NCBI GenBank assembly: GCA_014529385.2
Contig: CM043956.1
Coordinates: 92,973,721-93,037,720 of the forward strand
Direction: 5' to 3'
DNA length: 64,000 nt
Source: Adiantum capillus-veneris
Taxonomy: Eukaryota; Streptophyta; Polypodiopsida; Polypodiales; Pteridaceae
The notes under the pieces were generated by a model, which was not told where the DNA came from, did not search any database, and saw only the letters and a program-made list of their open reading frames with translations. The position numbers and the translations under genes were made by a program. Below, in pieces: positions 42,131-53,690 of the stretch (position 1 is its first letter; the number at the start of each line of letters is the position of its first letter).

Positions 42131-42600
42131 CGGTGGGCCCTTTATATGTTTTTGTTTTTACAACATCCCCTCACGTGCGCACTCGCCGTGAGGGGGCCGC
42201 TCGAAACTCATTCTTTCGCGGCTGGAAGAAGAGCCCCTCTAGTTTCGGCATGCTCCAAGGGTCCAAGAAATTCCACCGCGAAGGTTCTGTAGAAAGGGCG
42301 CCGACCCACCGACGTCCGTGCATGAAAAGTTCACCTTCACCAACTTCAAAGAGACATGCCGCGAGTCCTGTCGGCTTTTAGACTCCTTATCGGGTAGATC
42401 CCGTAGGGAAGCACCCCCTCTACTCTCATCACCTAATTGGGCTACTTGCAGGCCGAGGCCAAGTCCTGGGTGCAGGTGACTCGAAAGGAACAGGTGCATC
42501 GTGAAAAAGGAGTGGTGCGGGGAACTCGTCACCTCACCTCACTCGTCTCCCGTTTCGCAACTCAGCCCCTTTTCCACAAGAGTTGGCTTTTCTGTGGAGG
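42131..42600. repeat. dispersed repeat R
   Basis: Fullest copy of the repeat described at 20943, again directly right of L. Confidence 0.6.
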
Positions 42601-43457
42601 ATCGCCATGGATGATTTTATAAAGTCTCCCCTAAGGCCTCCCCTAAGGCCGTCGCACCCTTTTCCCACCTTCTCGCTCCCGTGCCAGTCCCAACCAACCC
42701 GGTCCCCCCTTCCGACCCAACTTTTAAGGGTCCTTAGTGATCTCACCGCCCCTTCGGATTGCCCCTTCAAGGCCTTACTTGATTAATGAAAGCAACCTTG
42801 GCAAATGCTTTCGCACTAGTTAGTCTTACACAAATCCAGAATTTCATCTCGTTTTTTTGCAAGACTGCAGCCCCCAATTGCCCCTATTAATCGCTACCTC
42901 TTCCAACACCTCCGAGCGGTAGCTCAAATGCATTATTCCACGCCCTTATGTGCGAAGTATCTACCACTTTTGATCGGGAAAGCAAGCGCGCACCAGAGGA
43001 GACGGGCTGCTGACCCCGACATAGACTTCAACTGTGAGCTTTTTAATTGCACCGTCAATTCTTAGAGTTTCAATCTTGCACCTGTAGTATCCTCGAAGTC
43101 CCATCATTCCTAGCAAGAAGGGCAAAGTGCCTCCGGCCATGTCCTCGTCAGTCCCGCCAAGGAGAAGTTATATTAGCGTCCTTGGAAGACCACCTTTGGA
43201 TTGGCCTGTCACCGAGCCCCCCCAAGCAAGGTTATCCTCTCCATCAATTTCTCACTACCAAAGTTTCTGTCTTCGATCATGTCCACCTCGGTGCTCCTTG
43301 AGGGGGTCCTATTAGTGTCTATTAAATCCTACCTCTGGTTGGACCCGAGGGCCCCCCTTCGGTGTGGACTCCATTTTCTACCTCAATCCCCCCCCCCCCA
43401 GAGTCCCGCCAAGTAACTTCAGCCTTCTAGCCTGTCTTTCAGGGGTCCTTTCGATTG
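42601..43457 (-). rRNA. divergent, mosaic 18S-like sequence
   Basis: The minus strand around 42785-42860 reads GCGAAAGCATTTGCCAAGG and GCTTTCATTAATCAAG, an 18S signature, but the neighbouring bases differ from plant 18S at many sites. Other blocks (GAATTGACGG next to TTAAAAAGCTC near 43040-43065) are 18S-like but in the wrong order. The left part (43156-43457) matches the flanks of the chromovirus at 44.6/53.4 kb. Treat as rDNA-derived mosaic; exact origin uncertain. Confidence 0.5.
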
Positions 43458-44540
43458 TGGACAAGCTACAGCATGATCAGGGTTCAGTCAGCCCAATCAA
43501 GTCTAGATTAGCAGTGATCTGGCACTTTTTGTGAGTCTATTTGTAGACCATGCATGCCCAATCACTTGGTATAGATGCATATCCTCTGGTTGCACACAGC
43601 ATGATCATCAGTATTCCCATCAAAATCCATTAGAATCAGTTAGGGGAATTTTCCAGTGCATTTAGCCTATTTTTCCTATTTTTGGTATTTTTCACTTATT
43701 ATTTTTAAGTGACTTCCCAACAAAAGTAGGTAGGACAATTTTGCTGAGTTAATATATAAGCAAACCCAAGTTAGCACTTTCTGGCAAAAGAGGCAGCAGG
43801 AGCACATGCTCAACAGGCACCTTCTCAGCAAAACCCCAACAGGAACCCTTGGCATTTTTGGTTCCCCCATCCTCGCCATAGACTTCAGCCCCAGCGTTTT
43901 GGTTTGCCATCGCCAGCCTCCACCACAGCCTGGCGTTTTCAGCATTTCCTGACCGCAAACAACCCCTACCCCCTAACGTTTGCAGATTCCCCATGATCGC
44001 CATCAAGTCCCAGATTTTGCTAGCGTTTCCAATTTCAACTATTAGCGTTTTTGGATTCCATCAGCAACAACCGAGCAGCCTCAGCGTTTTTGGTTTTCAG
44101 CCCTTATCACAGCAAAGGGACAGCGTTTTCAGCCCTATTGGACAGCAGCAACAGCATCAGCCCTAGTTGGTTGCAGAAGACCCCCATTTTCAGCCCATAA
44201 AAACGCAGCCAAAACAGTCATTTTCAGCCACCGAAACAGCCCTGAAATTCAGCAGTTAGAAGACCACAGATTTCAGCCCTAAAGTCGTCGTCGTCATCAC
44301 CGTCGTCATCATCGGCATAGTCCCAAGCTGCATCAGTCCATTGCATCCGCATTGTACCACTTTGTGCAATCATAAGTAGACCACTCTCGCCGACGAGAGT
44401 GGGGCCTTCGGAGGAGGGTTTTACAACGTCTCTGGTGTCGTATCTCTCTTCTCTCTCTATCTCTCAATCTCATACACTTGCACGCACAGTGTCCATTCAC
44501 TTTGTTTGTGATCATAGCACTTTCCATTAAGAACGGAAGA
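43458..44540 (-). repeat. solo-LTR-like repeat L, copy 3 (truncated)
   Basis: Starts TGGACAAGCTACAG like copy 1 and stops at about 44540 within the block TTAAGAACGGAAG, where it switches to the rDNA-like segment GACCACCTTTGGATTGGC. Palindrome at 44381-44402. Confidence 0.65.
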
Positions 44541-44588
44541 CCACCTTTGGATTGGCCCGTCACCGAGCCCCCCCAGGCAAGGTTATCC

Positions 44589-46182
44589 TGTCATAATAAT
44601 CAATATCTAATTCTCCTAAATGATTTTCTCATATTAAACTGATCATTTAATGTGGGGAAGTGCCAAGGGAGAAAAAGCTAGAATATTGGTTAAGCTAGCA
44701 GACCGGCCACAGTTAGGGATCCAAAGGAGGGAAAATAGGGATCCAAAGGGGGGGCCATCTGTAAAAGAGCCATGTGAAACAATGGGCCAAAAAGACCCTA
44801 AGGTTCAGCCCATTAAGACTTCCAAAATGCTAAGGTTCCAAAATTCAAAGGTTGTGTCCAAAGGTCAACCCTAGGAAAAATTGGATGCTTAGTGTGTGCC
44901 CTAAAAGTCTTTTCACATCCCTACATGGGAGGGGGCGAGCCCCAAAGCTAGGGGATGAGAGAGAAAGCCACACACACACACACAGGCTCCCTTTACACAA
45001 AGGGAATGAGGGACACATGTCAGCTCCCTAGGCCAGATGCCCACAAGGTGTGCCCAGTTCCTATTGGAAGACCCTTGAAGTGGACCAATGAGAATTAAGC
45101 TAGAGTAAATCTAGTTTAATTAATTTAAAAACATTTAAAAAAAGAAGAAACCAATGAGAATTAAGTCTCCTAGAAGACTATTGGGCAGTCTCCCAAGGGG
45201 TCCAATGAGCATTCAGGAGCCCCATGGCTTGCCTGATTCCTATTGGCCAGGAGGCAAAGGGGTCCAATGAGAGTTTAGTTTAATTATTTAATTACCTAAA
45301 GCTCTCACAAAAGGGGAAAGGGGGACACATGTCAGAAGGCTATCACTTATGCTGCTTAATTCCTATTGGCTTGACCTGGGGAGGTCCAATGAGGCAAAAG
45401 CCAGACCTATTTAGCAGCTAGGGCTCGCCCAAGAGAGAGAGGGGGCTGATTTTTGCTTGGCATTGACACACACACACTCACACTTGACCATGTGTGAAGG
45501 GAAAATACTCTATCTCCTCCCAAGCTTTAATGGAGAGCTCATCACCTACTCCAAGCTTGTGAGATAGAAGCCTACATCAACACTCTCTTGGCATGTGGAT
45601 GCAAATCCAACCAAGAGCCAAGCTTCAATGCATGCTCATCTTCTCTACCAAGCTAATTACTAAGCTAAGCTATGCTAATATGAGTGATAATGTGAAGAGA
45701 TGTACATCTTTCTCGTAAGATACTTCTTTTTTCTCTCAATCTACTCTCATACCCTGCTAGCTCTCACCATCTTCGAAGGTGTGTGAGGTCTTGGGTCTGA
45801 GAACGGGGATAATTCAAGTTGTGTTTGATTAAGTGTTTTGCTTGGTGTATGAAGCTTCCATCTTCATTGCACTAGCTAGTCTTGAAGGAACACAAAGAAT
45901 TGTATTGTACAATGTCTCTCTTGATGGGAGAAACCATAATACAAAGCCTTTTGGAGGGGGGACCGGCTCCATGCAAATCCGGTCCTCAACTGTTGTCAAT
46001 AGCTTAATATCTCTCTCTTTTGAAAGTATTGTCGATGCTATCTAACTAGGTGTTATGCTTTTTGTTGCTCTCTCCACCCAAGCACTCTTGTAATTCTCAT
46101 TAGGAATCTATTCTAATGAAATGCCCACTATGTTCATGCTAATTTCCGCTACACATAAGATTTTAGGCCATTAAATGTTACA
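44589..46182 (+). repeat. 5' LTR of the chromovirus (1594 bp)
   Basis: Begins TGTCATAATAATC and ends AAATGTTACA. Contains CA microsatellite pieces (44971, 45469) and repeated CCAATGAG motifs. No single clear TATA box. Confidence 0.95.
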
Positions 46183-46183
46183 T

Positions 46184-46195
46184 TGGTATCAGAGC
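46184..46195 (+). promoter_or_regulatory. primer binding site, initiator tRNA-Met type
   Basis: TGGTATCAGAGC lies one base after the 5' LTR, the standard plant iMet primer site. Confidence 0.95.
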
Positions 46196-46599
46196 TCAAG
46201 GTTTCTCTTTTCTTGCTCAAGAAGGGAGGTCCTCAAGCTAGCTACAAATGGTTGGTATTATTAATTGCCTGTGAGTAAGTAGAATAGGGATTTTTCAGCC
46301 TTGCAGTGCGCCTGCCTTTGTGCAGTTAACGGGGCATCACCGTCGAGAGCTATGGTCTTAATAGTGGAGTCCTACGGGGCTTGCCTATGGCTTAACCACT
46401 ATTGAGCTATTAGAAGCTTGACAGGAGCCGGTGCTGTCTTGGTGTCGAAAGACCCTCTCTTCTATTCCTTGCAATTAATGGTATTCGAGCCGCGGGTACA
46501 GTAGCTTGAGTGCTTTTTCTAAAGGGGTAAAGAGGAGTAGCAACTAGGGCTTGAAGTGCCAAAGTACACCTAAAAAGTTTACACCTAAAAGTTGTTAGA

Positions 46600-47902
46600 A
46601 TGGCTGACAATAGTAAAGAGAGTGAAATTAATGTTGATAACTTTGATTTTGCTCATGAGCAAGCTACTAATGATGCTTCAATGCTTGTTAACTATCTTAT
46701 TTCTAGGCTTCAACAAGCCATGGGCAATCCATCTCTCCAAAGTGAAGTGCAACGGCAGCTCCGTGCTCACGGGATTCTCCAAGCTCATCACCATGACGAG
46801 AGAACACCTAGGAAGCCTCCTTGTGAGACTACCAAAAGAGGTCTCTCTCCGATTCGGGAAGAAGAAGAGAATCCATATGAAGGGCTCAAGAACTTACTTC
46901 TTGATGATGCATCTCCTTCCCAAAGGAGAACTCAAGAGCCTCCACCGAAGGAACGAGAAAGAAGCGAGTCTCCCGCCACCTCGGCGGAGATGGCTCCACG
47001 AAGACGGCGGGCTAAACGCTCTCCATCACCACCAAAGCGGAGAAGACCATCACACTCTTCTCCACGCCATAATTCAAAGAGGGATGATAAAAAGCAAGAG
47101 AAGAAAAAGGCGAGAAAGAGGACACCCTCTTCTCCATCTTCTTCATCCTCTTCCTCTTATGAAAGCTATGGTGAAGACGACAAAGATCAAGACAAGAAAA
47201 AGGCGAGAAGAGGTCACCCTCTTCTCCACCTTCTTCAAATTCTTCATCTTCTGAAGAAAGTGATGGTGCAACTTTTGAACCATCAAAAAGAAGAGGCCAT
47301 AGGAAATCCTATGCCGCATGGAAGAGGTCGTCCAACTGAAGAAATTCAAAGAGGGAGGGAAGAGCATCTCTTTCCTTACCTATGATGGCACCTTCGGTGC
47401 TACAGACAAAGTTTTGGCCTTTATCCAGCAATTCGATGCGGCGTTTGGAGATGAGGGCTTCACGGAGTCCTCTAAGCTACGCCATGTAGCTATGCACTTT
47501 CAAAAGTCCGCCAGACAATGGTGGTCTAGCCTACGAGCCAACGGTGAAGCTCCACGAACATGGAAGGCTTTAAGAGCTTCCATTATGAAGCAGTTTTTGG
47601 CCACCGATGCCAAAGACAAAGTACTCACCGAATGGCGAAGCTTAAAGCTCTCTCCCAATGAATCCATCCACAAATATGTAGACAAGTTTTGGGACCTACA
47701 ACTCAAAGCCACTGTCTTCAAAAAGTTGGATTTTGGAGAGCAAAAGCAACAATTTTGTGCGGGCTTAACCGAAGAAATGGCGGAGTATGTCAACTCCCAA
47801 AGGCCACGTACCATATCGGCGGTAATACACCATACTATGGTGGCCTCGCGAATCAATTTCCAAACGAGGGGTAAAAGAAATAATAAGCCCCCGGAAAACT
47901 AG
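46600..47902 (+). pseudogene. chromovirus gag (frameshifted)
   Basis: Starts at ATG 46600. The N-terminal 200 residues are charged and RS-like (RRRAKRSPSPPKRRRPSHSS, serine run, DDKDQDKKKA), with an internal duplication of about 100 bp. The second unit has one A fewer (near 47206), starting the frame loss. From 47318 the capsid core is in another frame: FLTYDGTFGATDKVLAFIQQ, HFQKSARQWWSSL, SPNESIHKYVDKFWDLQLKA. The core frame ends at a single TAG (47900-47902) before the zinc knuckle. Gag forms the particle that packages element RNA. Confidence 0.85.
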
Positions 47903-49765
47903 GGTTCCAATGAGCCTAAGGGGAAGGACAATGTCCAAAAGTCTCCTAAGGGCAATTCCAACAAAGCTAAAGAGAAGGGAGTTTACAAAGGAAAGAATAA
48001 ACTCTCTCCTGAAGAGCTTGAGCGTTATCGTAAAGATAACCGGTGTTTCAAGTGCGGCGAACAAGGGCATGCGTACCGCGCTTGTCCCCAAAAGAACAAC
48101 CGCCAAGATCCTCCTAGAGCTTCTTTGGTTGAAATCCAAGAGGAGGAGATTCATCAAACTCACCACAAAGGATCTCCTCTATGCCATGCTTGGGGAAAGG
48201 TAAGAGAACATGATGCTTTTATTCTCTTTGACCCTGGTTCTACTCACAATTTCATATCTATGGAGTTAGCCACCAAGCTAGGCATACAATCCTACGAGAT
48301 GGGAGATATCCTACCCGCAGACAGTGCCTTCAAGGGGCAAGAAGCTTCAGTCACTCCCTTAATCGGGAAATTGAGGCTTCATGTCCAAGGCTATGTGGAC
48401 AAAGAGGACTTCTTTATCTCTCCTCTCAAGCATGAGGATGTAATCCTAGGGGCACCATGGTTTGACCGCCTGGCTGCCCATGTTAAATTTCCTGAAAGGA
48501 GAATCTCCTTTAAGTTCAGGGAAAAGGACATGTATATAGATGCTAAGGAGATGGGTAACACCATCCCCATTGTACATACACCAGCTTTCAACAAGTCAAT
48601 AAAGAGCTCTATTTCCGTGTACATGATTTTTGTTAAAGATTCTCAAAATGAACCTAATGCTTTAGCAAAAGAAAATAAAAGCAACCAAAAGGAATTAGAG
48701 TTATCCAATTTTCTCAAGGGGTTTCAAGATGTCTTTATTGACGACATCCCTTGTGAGCTACCTCCTAAACGAGGTAATGACGACCATGCAATTGAACTTC
48801 TTCCAGGAAGTTCACCACCTAACAAACCTCCTTATAGAGTTTCTCAAGCTCAACAAGAGGAGATTATGCGGCAAGTGCATGAATTAGTTGAGAAGGGCAT
48901 GGTTAGGCCTAGCTCATCTCCATTTTGCTCACCTGTGCTATTAGTGCAAAAGAAAGACGGCACATATCGTATGTGTGTCGACTATAGAGCACTAAATAGG
49001 ATCACTATCAAGAATAGGTTTCCCGTTCCACGGGTAGAAGACCTATTTGATAAGCTACAAGGATCGACCTACTTCAGTAGGATTGACCTAAAAAGTGGCT
49101 ATCATCAAATAAGGATAGTTGATCAAGACATTGTAAAGACCGCATTTCGTACTACATTTGGTCTTTACGAATACATTGTCATGCCTTTTGGCTTGACTAA
49201 TGCACCAGCCACATTCAACCGCTTGATGGAGAAGCTGTTCAGGCCTCATCGAACCTTCACTGGAGTGTTCTTTGATGATATTATCATCTACTCTAATTCA
49301 TTGCAGGAACACAAGCAACACCTCCAGGTAATATTTCAAGTTTTAAGAGAGAATAAACTTTATGTTAATCGAAAGAAAAGTGAATTTTTCTTGCAAGAGA
49401 TTCAATATTTAGGTCACATTATCTCTCAAGATGGAATCCAAATGGATCCATCCAAGTTAGAGGTAATAAAAGGATGGCCTAAACCAAGGAATCTTCATGA
49501 ACTAAGAAGCTTTATAGGTATGTGTGCATACTATAGACGCTTCATAGAAAAGTTCTCACAAATTGCGGGACCATTACATGACCTAACAAAGAAAAATGTT
49601 AGGTATACGTGGTCTGCTAAGGAGAACAATGCTTTCGAAAAGCTAAAGAAAAGCTTATCTCAACCTGTGCTTACACTACCGGTTCTCTCAAAACCATTTG
49701 AGGTCCAATGTGATGCTTGTGGTGATTGCCTGGGGCTGTTTTGCTCCAAGAAGGGCACGCCATAG
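47903..49765 (+). CDS. chromovirus zinc knuckle, protease and reverse transcriptase
   Basis: This continues the gag-core frame after the TAG; the first internal ATG is 48125. CCHC knuckle CFKCGEQGHAYRAC (48044-48085), protease FILFDPGSTHNFIS, then [54 protein letters not shown], catalytic VFFDDIIIYSN, and the thumb with GWPKPRNLHELRSFIGM. RT copies element RNA into DNA. RNase H begins (FEVQCDACGDC), then a missing G in CCTGGGGCTG at about 49730 shifts the frame. RT itself is complete and uninterrupted. Confidence 0.9.
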   Translation, partial: GSNEPKGKDNVQKSPKGNSNKAKEKGVYKGKNKLSPEELERYRKDNRCFKCGEQGHAYRACPQKNNRQDPPRASLVEIQEEEIHQTHHKGSPLCHAWGKVREHDAFILFDPGSTHNFISMELATKLGIQSYEMGDILPADSAFKGQEASVTPLIGKLRLHVQGYVDKEDFFISPLKHEDVILGAPWFDRLAAHVKFPERRISFKFREKDMYIDAKEMGNTIPIVHTPAFNKSIKSSISVYMIFVKDSQNEPNALAKENKSNQKELELSNFLKGFQDVFIDDIPCELPPKRGNDDHAIELLPGSSPPNKPPYRVSQAQQEEIMRQVHELVEKGMVRPSSSPFCSPVLLVQKKDGTYRMCVDYRALNRITIKNRFPVPRVEDLFDKLQGSTYFSRIDLKSGYHQIRIVDQDIVKTAFRTTFGLYEYIVMPFGLTNAPATFNRLMEKLFRPHRTFTGVFFDDIIIYSNSLQEHKQHLQVIFQVLRENKLYVNRKKSEFFLQEIQYLGHIISQDGIQMDPSKLEVIKGWPKPRNLHELRSFIGMCAYYRRFIEKFSQIAGPLHDLTKKNVRYTWSAKENNAFEKLKKSLSQPVLTLPVLSKPFEVQCDACGDCLGLFCSKKGTP

Positions 49766-51340
49766 GCTATGAGAGTCGAAGGCTCGACCCTGTTGAGCAA
49801 GCTCTAGGCATATACGAAAAGAACTCCTTGCGTTCTACATGCCTTAGACTCATGGAAGCACTATTTATTGGGACTCTTTCATTCTGCGAACGGATCACCA
49901 AAGTCTTAAGTACTTCATGACGCAGACCAAGCTCTCGACAAAAAATGAGGTGGGCAAATTTCCTTTCGCAATTTCATTTTCATATTGCTCACATTGCTGG
50001 CAAGCATAATCAAGTAGCCGATGCACTCTCAAGACGACCGAGAGTGAATGCGGTTTCCATAGCAACTCACAATGATCTATCTTCAATGATAGATGAGTAT
50101 GCTATTGATCCCGATTTTAGAGATGTGATTTAGCCCTTGCATTAGGGAAGAAGAAGAACCATTTACTTTACAAGATGGTTATCTTCTCTATGGCAATAGA
50201 CTATGCGTTACTAACTCACTACGTGAGAAAGTAATGTATGAATCTCATGCTCCCCATATGCGGGGCATAGGGGATTCAGTCTCCCCTAAAGGGAATTGAA
50301 ACATATTTCTATTGGCCTACCATGAAAGTGAACATACATGAGTATGTTTCCAAATGTTTGGATGTCAAAAGACAAAATTTGATAGAGGAAGCAACTTGGA
50401 TTGCTTCAACCCTTGCAATCCCTAATTCACCGAGGGAGAGCAATCCATCCATCCCAAGCTTATCTTTGGATTGCTCGTTATCATGGGAATACGGGAATAT
50501 GGAGATAGTAGAGGTTTAGTAAACAAGCTCATTTTATACCTGTCAAAAAGACTATCAAAGCCATCAAATGGCAACCCTCTTCATTTCACAAATTTTCAAG
50601 TACCATGGCTTGCCAATATCCATAGTTCGGATAGAGATCCTAGAAATGACCAGTATTTTCTGGAAGGGTCTCTTTGAGAATTTAGGAACAAGGCTAAACT
50701 TCTCTTCGGCATATCATCCACAAACTGATGGCCAAAGTGAAATAGCTAACCTAACCATTCTTGATCTATAAAAGCCTATGTAACGGAAGTAGATCAAAGA
50801 TCCCAATGGGAGAAGTACTTACCTTTAGTAGAGTATGCTTACAATAACACTGTACATACTTCCCAGGAAAAGCACCTTTCGAGGTAATTGAGGAAGTCAA
50901 AAGTCCCTTGCTACTTAAGGTACATGGGAAGATCTTCGCTGCAGATGAGTATAGCCGAGACCTACAAGAATCTTTCAAAAGATTAAGGATGCTATCTCTA
51001 TCTCACAGCAAAGGCAAAAGGCTGCTGCTGACAAGCACAGAAGACCCCAGCCTTTAAAGAAAACGATTGGGTCTTGTTAAAGTTTCCCAAGGCTCGATTA
51101 AGGCACACGACGGGCAAGAATCCTACGGCCACCAAAAGTACTATGCTAAACTAGCAAAAAGGTACTATGGTCCCTTCCAGATTCTTAGGCAATCAATGAG
51201 ATGGCCTATCAACTTAAGTTGCCAATCATTGGCTCATACACAATGCTTTTCATGTGAGCCTCTTAAAGCCTTAAAAGGAGAGCCACCTCAAGAACAACTA
51301 TTGAAGACCACCGGAGATCGAGGACCCGAGGAAGTGCTGC
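49726..51340 (+). pseudogene. chromovirus RNase H and integrase (multiple small indels)
   Basis: RNase H pieces: AVLLQEGHAIGYESRRLDP and, after shifts, FHIAHIAGKHNQVADALSRR. Integrase pieces: SHAPHMRGIG (His finger), KYHGLPISIV, SDRDPR, SSAYHPQTDGQSE (catalytic Glu), then YYGPFQILRQ. Each block reads well but lies in a different frame from the next. The breaks are mostly one- or two-base losses. Function is lost as written, though the breaks may partly be sequence error. Confidence 0.85.
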
Positions 51341-51500
51341 AAGCCCGAGTCCATTCTCCGACATGAAGACAAAGTATTAAGAGGCGGTAAGACTATCCGA
51401 CGATATCTTATTAAGTTTAAGAATTATCCTTTTGAAGATGCTAGATGGATGCAAGGCATACAATTAAAGGATAACCTAAACCTTGTCAATGCTTCCAATG
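51341..51500 (+). pseudogene. integrase-linked chromodomain
   Basis: The frame at 51352 reads ILRHEDKVLRGGKTIRRYLI then KFKNYPFEDARWMQG, matching the chromodomain core (ILxxR...YLVKWKGYPxxxxTWE). It targets integration to heterochromatin marks in chromoviruses. Tyr and Phe stand in for parts of the aromatic cage; Trp is kept. Confidence 0.8.
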
Positions 51501-51860
51501 CTTCAAGAGTAAGCAAATGTACAAAATGTTAAAATGAACAAAAATTTTGTCTTATAAGCTTCTTTTTTTTTATTTGTGCACAAAAATGAAGTAGTATGCA
51601 TGCTTAGATCAAGTTTGCGGAGACGACGTCTCCCGAACACCAAGTAGAGCTTGTCACTCTACTATGGAAGACTGATAGGACTAATGTGCAGACATGCTTG
51701 CGACAGCCTCAGGCTCTCAAGCGCCAAATGGACTAGTCATCCATTATGGATGATGTCGTAGGGTTACATAGGGATCCTCTACCCGTAAGAAAAGGACTCA
51801 TGATATGCTTATCTTCTCTTACCATAGTCGAGGACGACTATGATTTCAAGAGAGAGGTAA
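51501..51860 (+). other. pol-LTR spacer with purine tract
   Basis: Non-coding. The purine-rich CAAGAGAGAGGTAA just before 51861 is the likely plus-strand primer, although it ends a few bases from the LTR. Confidence 0.5.
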
Positions 51861-53422
51861 TGTCATAATAATCAATATCTAATTCTTAAATGATTTTCTC
51901 ATATTAAAGTGATCATTTAATGTGGGGAAGTGCCAAGGGAGAAAAAAGCTAGAATATGGTTAAGCTAGCAGACCGGCCACAGTTAGGGATCCAAAGGAGG
52001 GAAAATAGGGATCCAAAGGGGGGGCCATCTGCAAAAGAGCCATGTGAAACAATGGGCCAAAAAGACCCTAGGTTCCCCCATTAGACTTCCAAAATGCTAA
52101 GGTTCCAAAATTCAAAGGTGTGTCCAAAGGTCAACCTAAAAAAATTGGATGCTTAGTGTGTGCCCTAAAAGTCTTTTTCATCCCTACATGGGAGGGGGCG
52201 AGCCCAAAGTAGGGGATGAGAGAGAAAGCCACACACACACACAACAGGCTCCTTTACACAAAGGGAATGAGGGACACATGTTAGCTCCCTAGGCAGATGC
52301 CCACAAGGTGTGCCCAGTTCCTATTGGAAGACCTTGAGGTGGCAATGAGAATTAAGCTAGAGTAAATCTAGTTTAATTAAATTTAAAAACATTTAAAAAA
52401 AGAAGAACCAATGAGAATTAAGTCTCCTAGAAGACTATTGGGCAGTCTCCCAAGGGGTCCAATGAGCATTCAGGAGCCCCATGGCTTGCCTGATTCCTAA
52501 TGGCCAGGAGGCAAAGGGGTCCAATGAGAGTTTAGTTTAATTATTTAATTACCTAAATCTCTCACAAAAGGGGAAAGGGGACACATGTCAGAAGGCTATC
52601 ACTTATGCTGCTTAATTCCTATTGGCTTGACCGGGGGTCCAATGAGGCAAAGCCAGACCTAATTAGCAGCTAGGGCTCGCCCAAGAGAGAGAGGGGCTGA
52701 TTTTTGCTTGGCATTGACACACACACACACTCACACTTGACATGTGTGAAGGAAAATACTCTATCTCTCCCAAGCTTTAATGGAGAGCTCATCACCTACT
52801 CCAAGCTGTGAGATAGAAGCCTACATCAACTCTCTTGGCATGTGGATGCAAATCCAACCAAGAGCAAGCTTCAATGCATGCTCATCTTCTCTACCAAGCT
52901 AATTACTAAGCTAAGCTATGCTAATATGAGTGATAAATGTGAGGAGATGTACATCTTTCTCGTAAGATACTTTTTTTCCTCTCAATCTACTCTCATACCC
53001 TGCTAGCTCTCACCATCTTCGAAGGTGTGTGAGGTCTTGGGTCTGAGAACGGGATAATTCAAGTTGTGTTTGATTAAGTGTTTTGCTTGGTGTATGAAGC
53101 TTCCATCTTCATTGCACTAGCTAGTCTTGAAGGAACACAAAGAATGTATTGTACAATGTCTCTCTTGATGGGAGAAACCATAATACAAAGCCTTTTGGAG
53201 GGGGACCGGCTCCATGCAAATCCGGTCCTCAACTGTTGTCAATAGCTTAATTTCTCTCTCTTTTGAAAGTATTGTCGATGCTATCTAACTAGGGTTATGC
53301 TTTTTGTTGCTCTCTCCACCCAAGCACTCTTGTCATTCATTAGGAATCTATTCTAATGAAATGCCCACTATGTTCATGCTAATTTCCGCTACACATAAGA
53401 TTTTAGGCCATTAAATGTTACA
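51861..53422 (+). repeat. 3' LTR of the chromovirus (1562 bp)
   Basis: Same ends as the 5' LTR but 32 bp shorter. The differences are overwhelmingly single-base losses (for example AAGACCCTAAGG against AAGACCCTAGG), few being substitutions. Confidence 0.95.
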
Positions 53423-53690
53423 TATCTCTCCATCAATCTCTACCCAAAGTTTCGTCTTCATCATGTCCGCCTTGGTGCTCCTTGAGGGGGTCCTATTAGT
53501 GTCTATTAAATCCTACCTTGGTTGGCCGAGGGTCCCCCTTCGGGTGGACTCCATTTTCTACTCCCCCCCCCCAGAGTCCCGGGAGTACTTCCCTTCTAGC
53601 CTGTCTTTCAGGGTCCTTTCGATTTCTCAGCCGGCATTGTTTATGGTTGGGAATAGTGGCAACAGTTCCATTTGCCCCTTCCAACCTAAC
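53423..53690 (-). rRNA. right flank of the target: rDNA-like mosaic
   Basis: Continues the sequence interrupted at 44588 and parallels 43231-43450 (CTCCTTGAGGGGGTCCTATT, GTGTCTATTAAATCCTACC). Not standard 18S over its full length. Confidence 0.5.

Larger units (their letters stand above)
44589..53422 (+). mobile_element. full-length Ty3 chromovirus
   Basis: 5' LTR 44589-46182, PBS, gag, CCHC knuckle, protease, RT, RNase H, integrase, chromodomain and 3' LTR 51861-53422. The flank TATCC on the left is matched by TATC-TCTCC on the right, a 5-bp target duplication with one base lost. The unoccupied target sequence exists as a paralogue at about 43184-43260. Coding frames are good from 48.1 to 49.7 kb and broken by small indels on both sides, so it is non-functional as written. 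Confidence 0.95.

Noticed and set aside
19986-44006. Repeated short minus-strand ORFs inside repeat L
   Set aside because: The reading shifts between copies and lacks domains; an LTR-like repeat is simpler.
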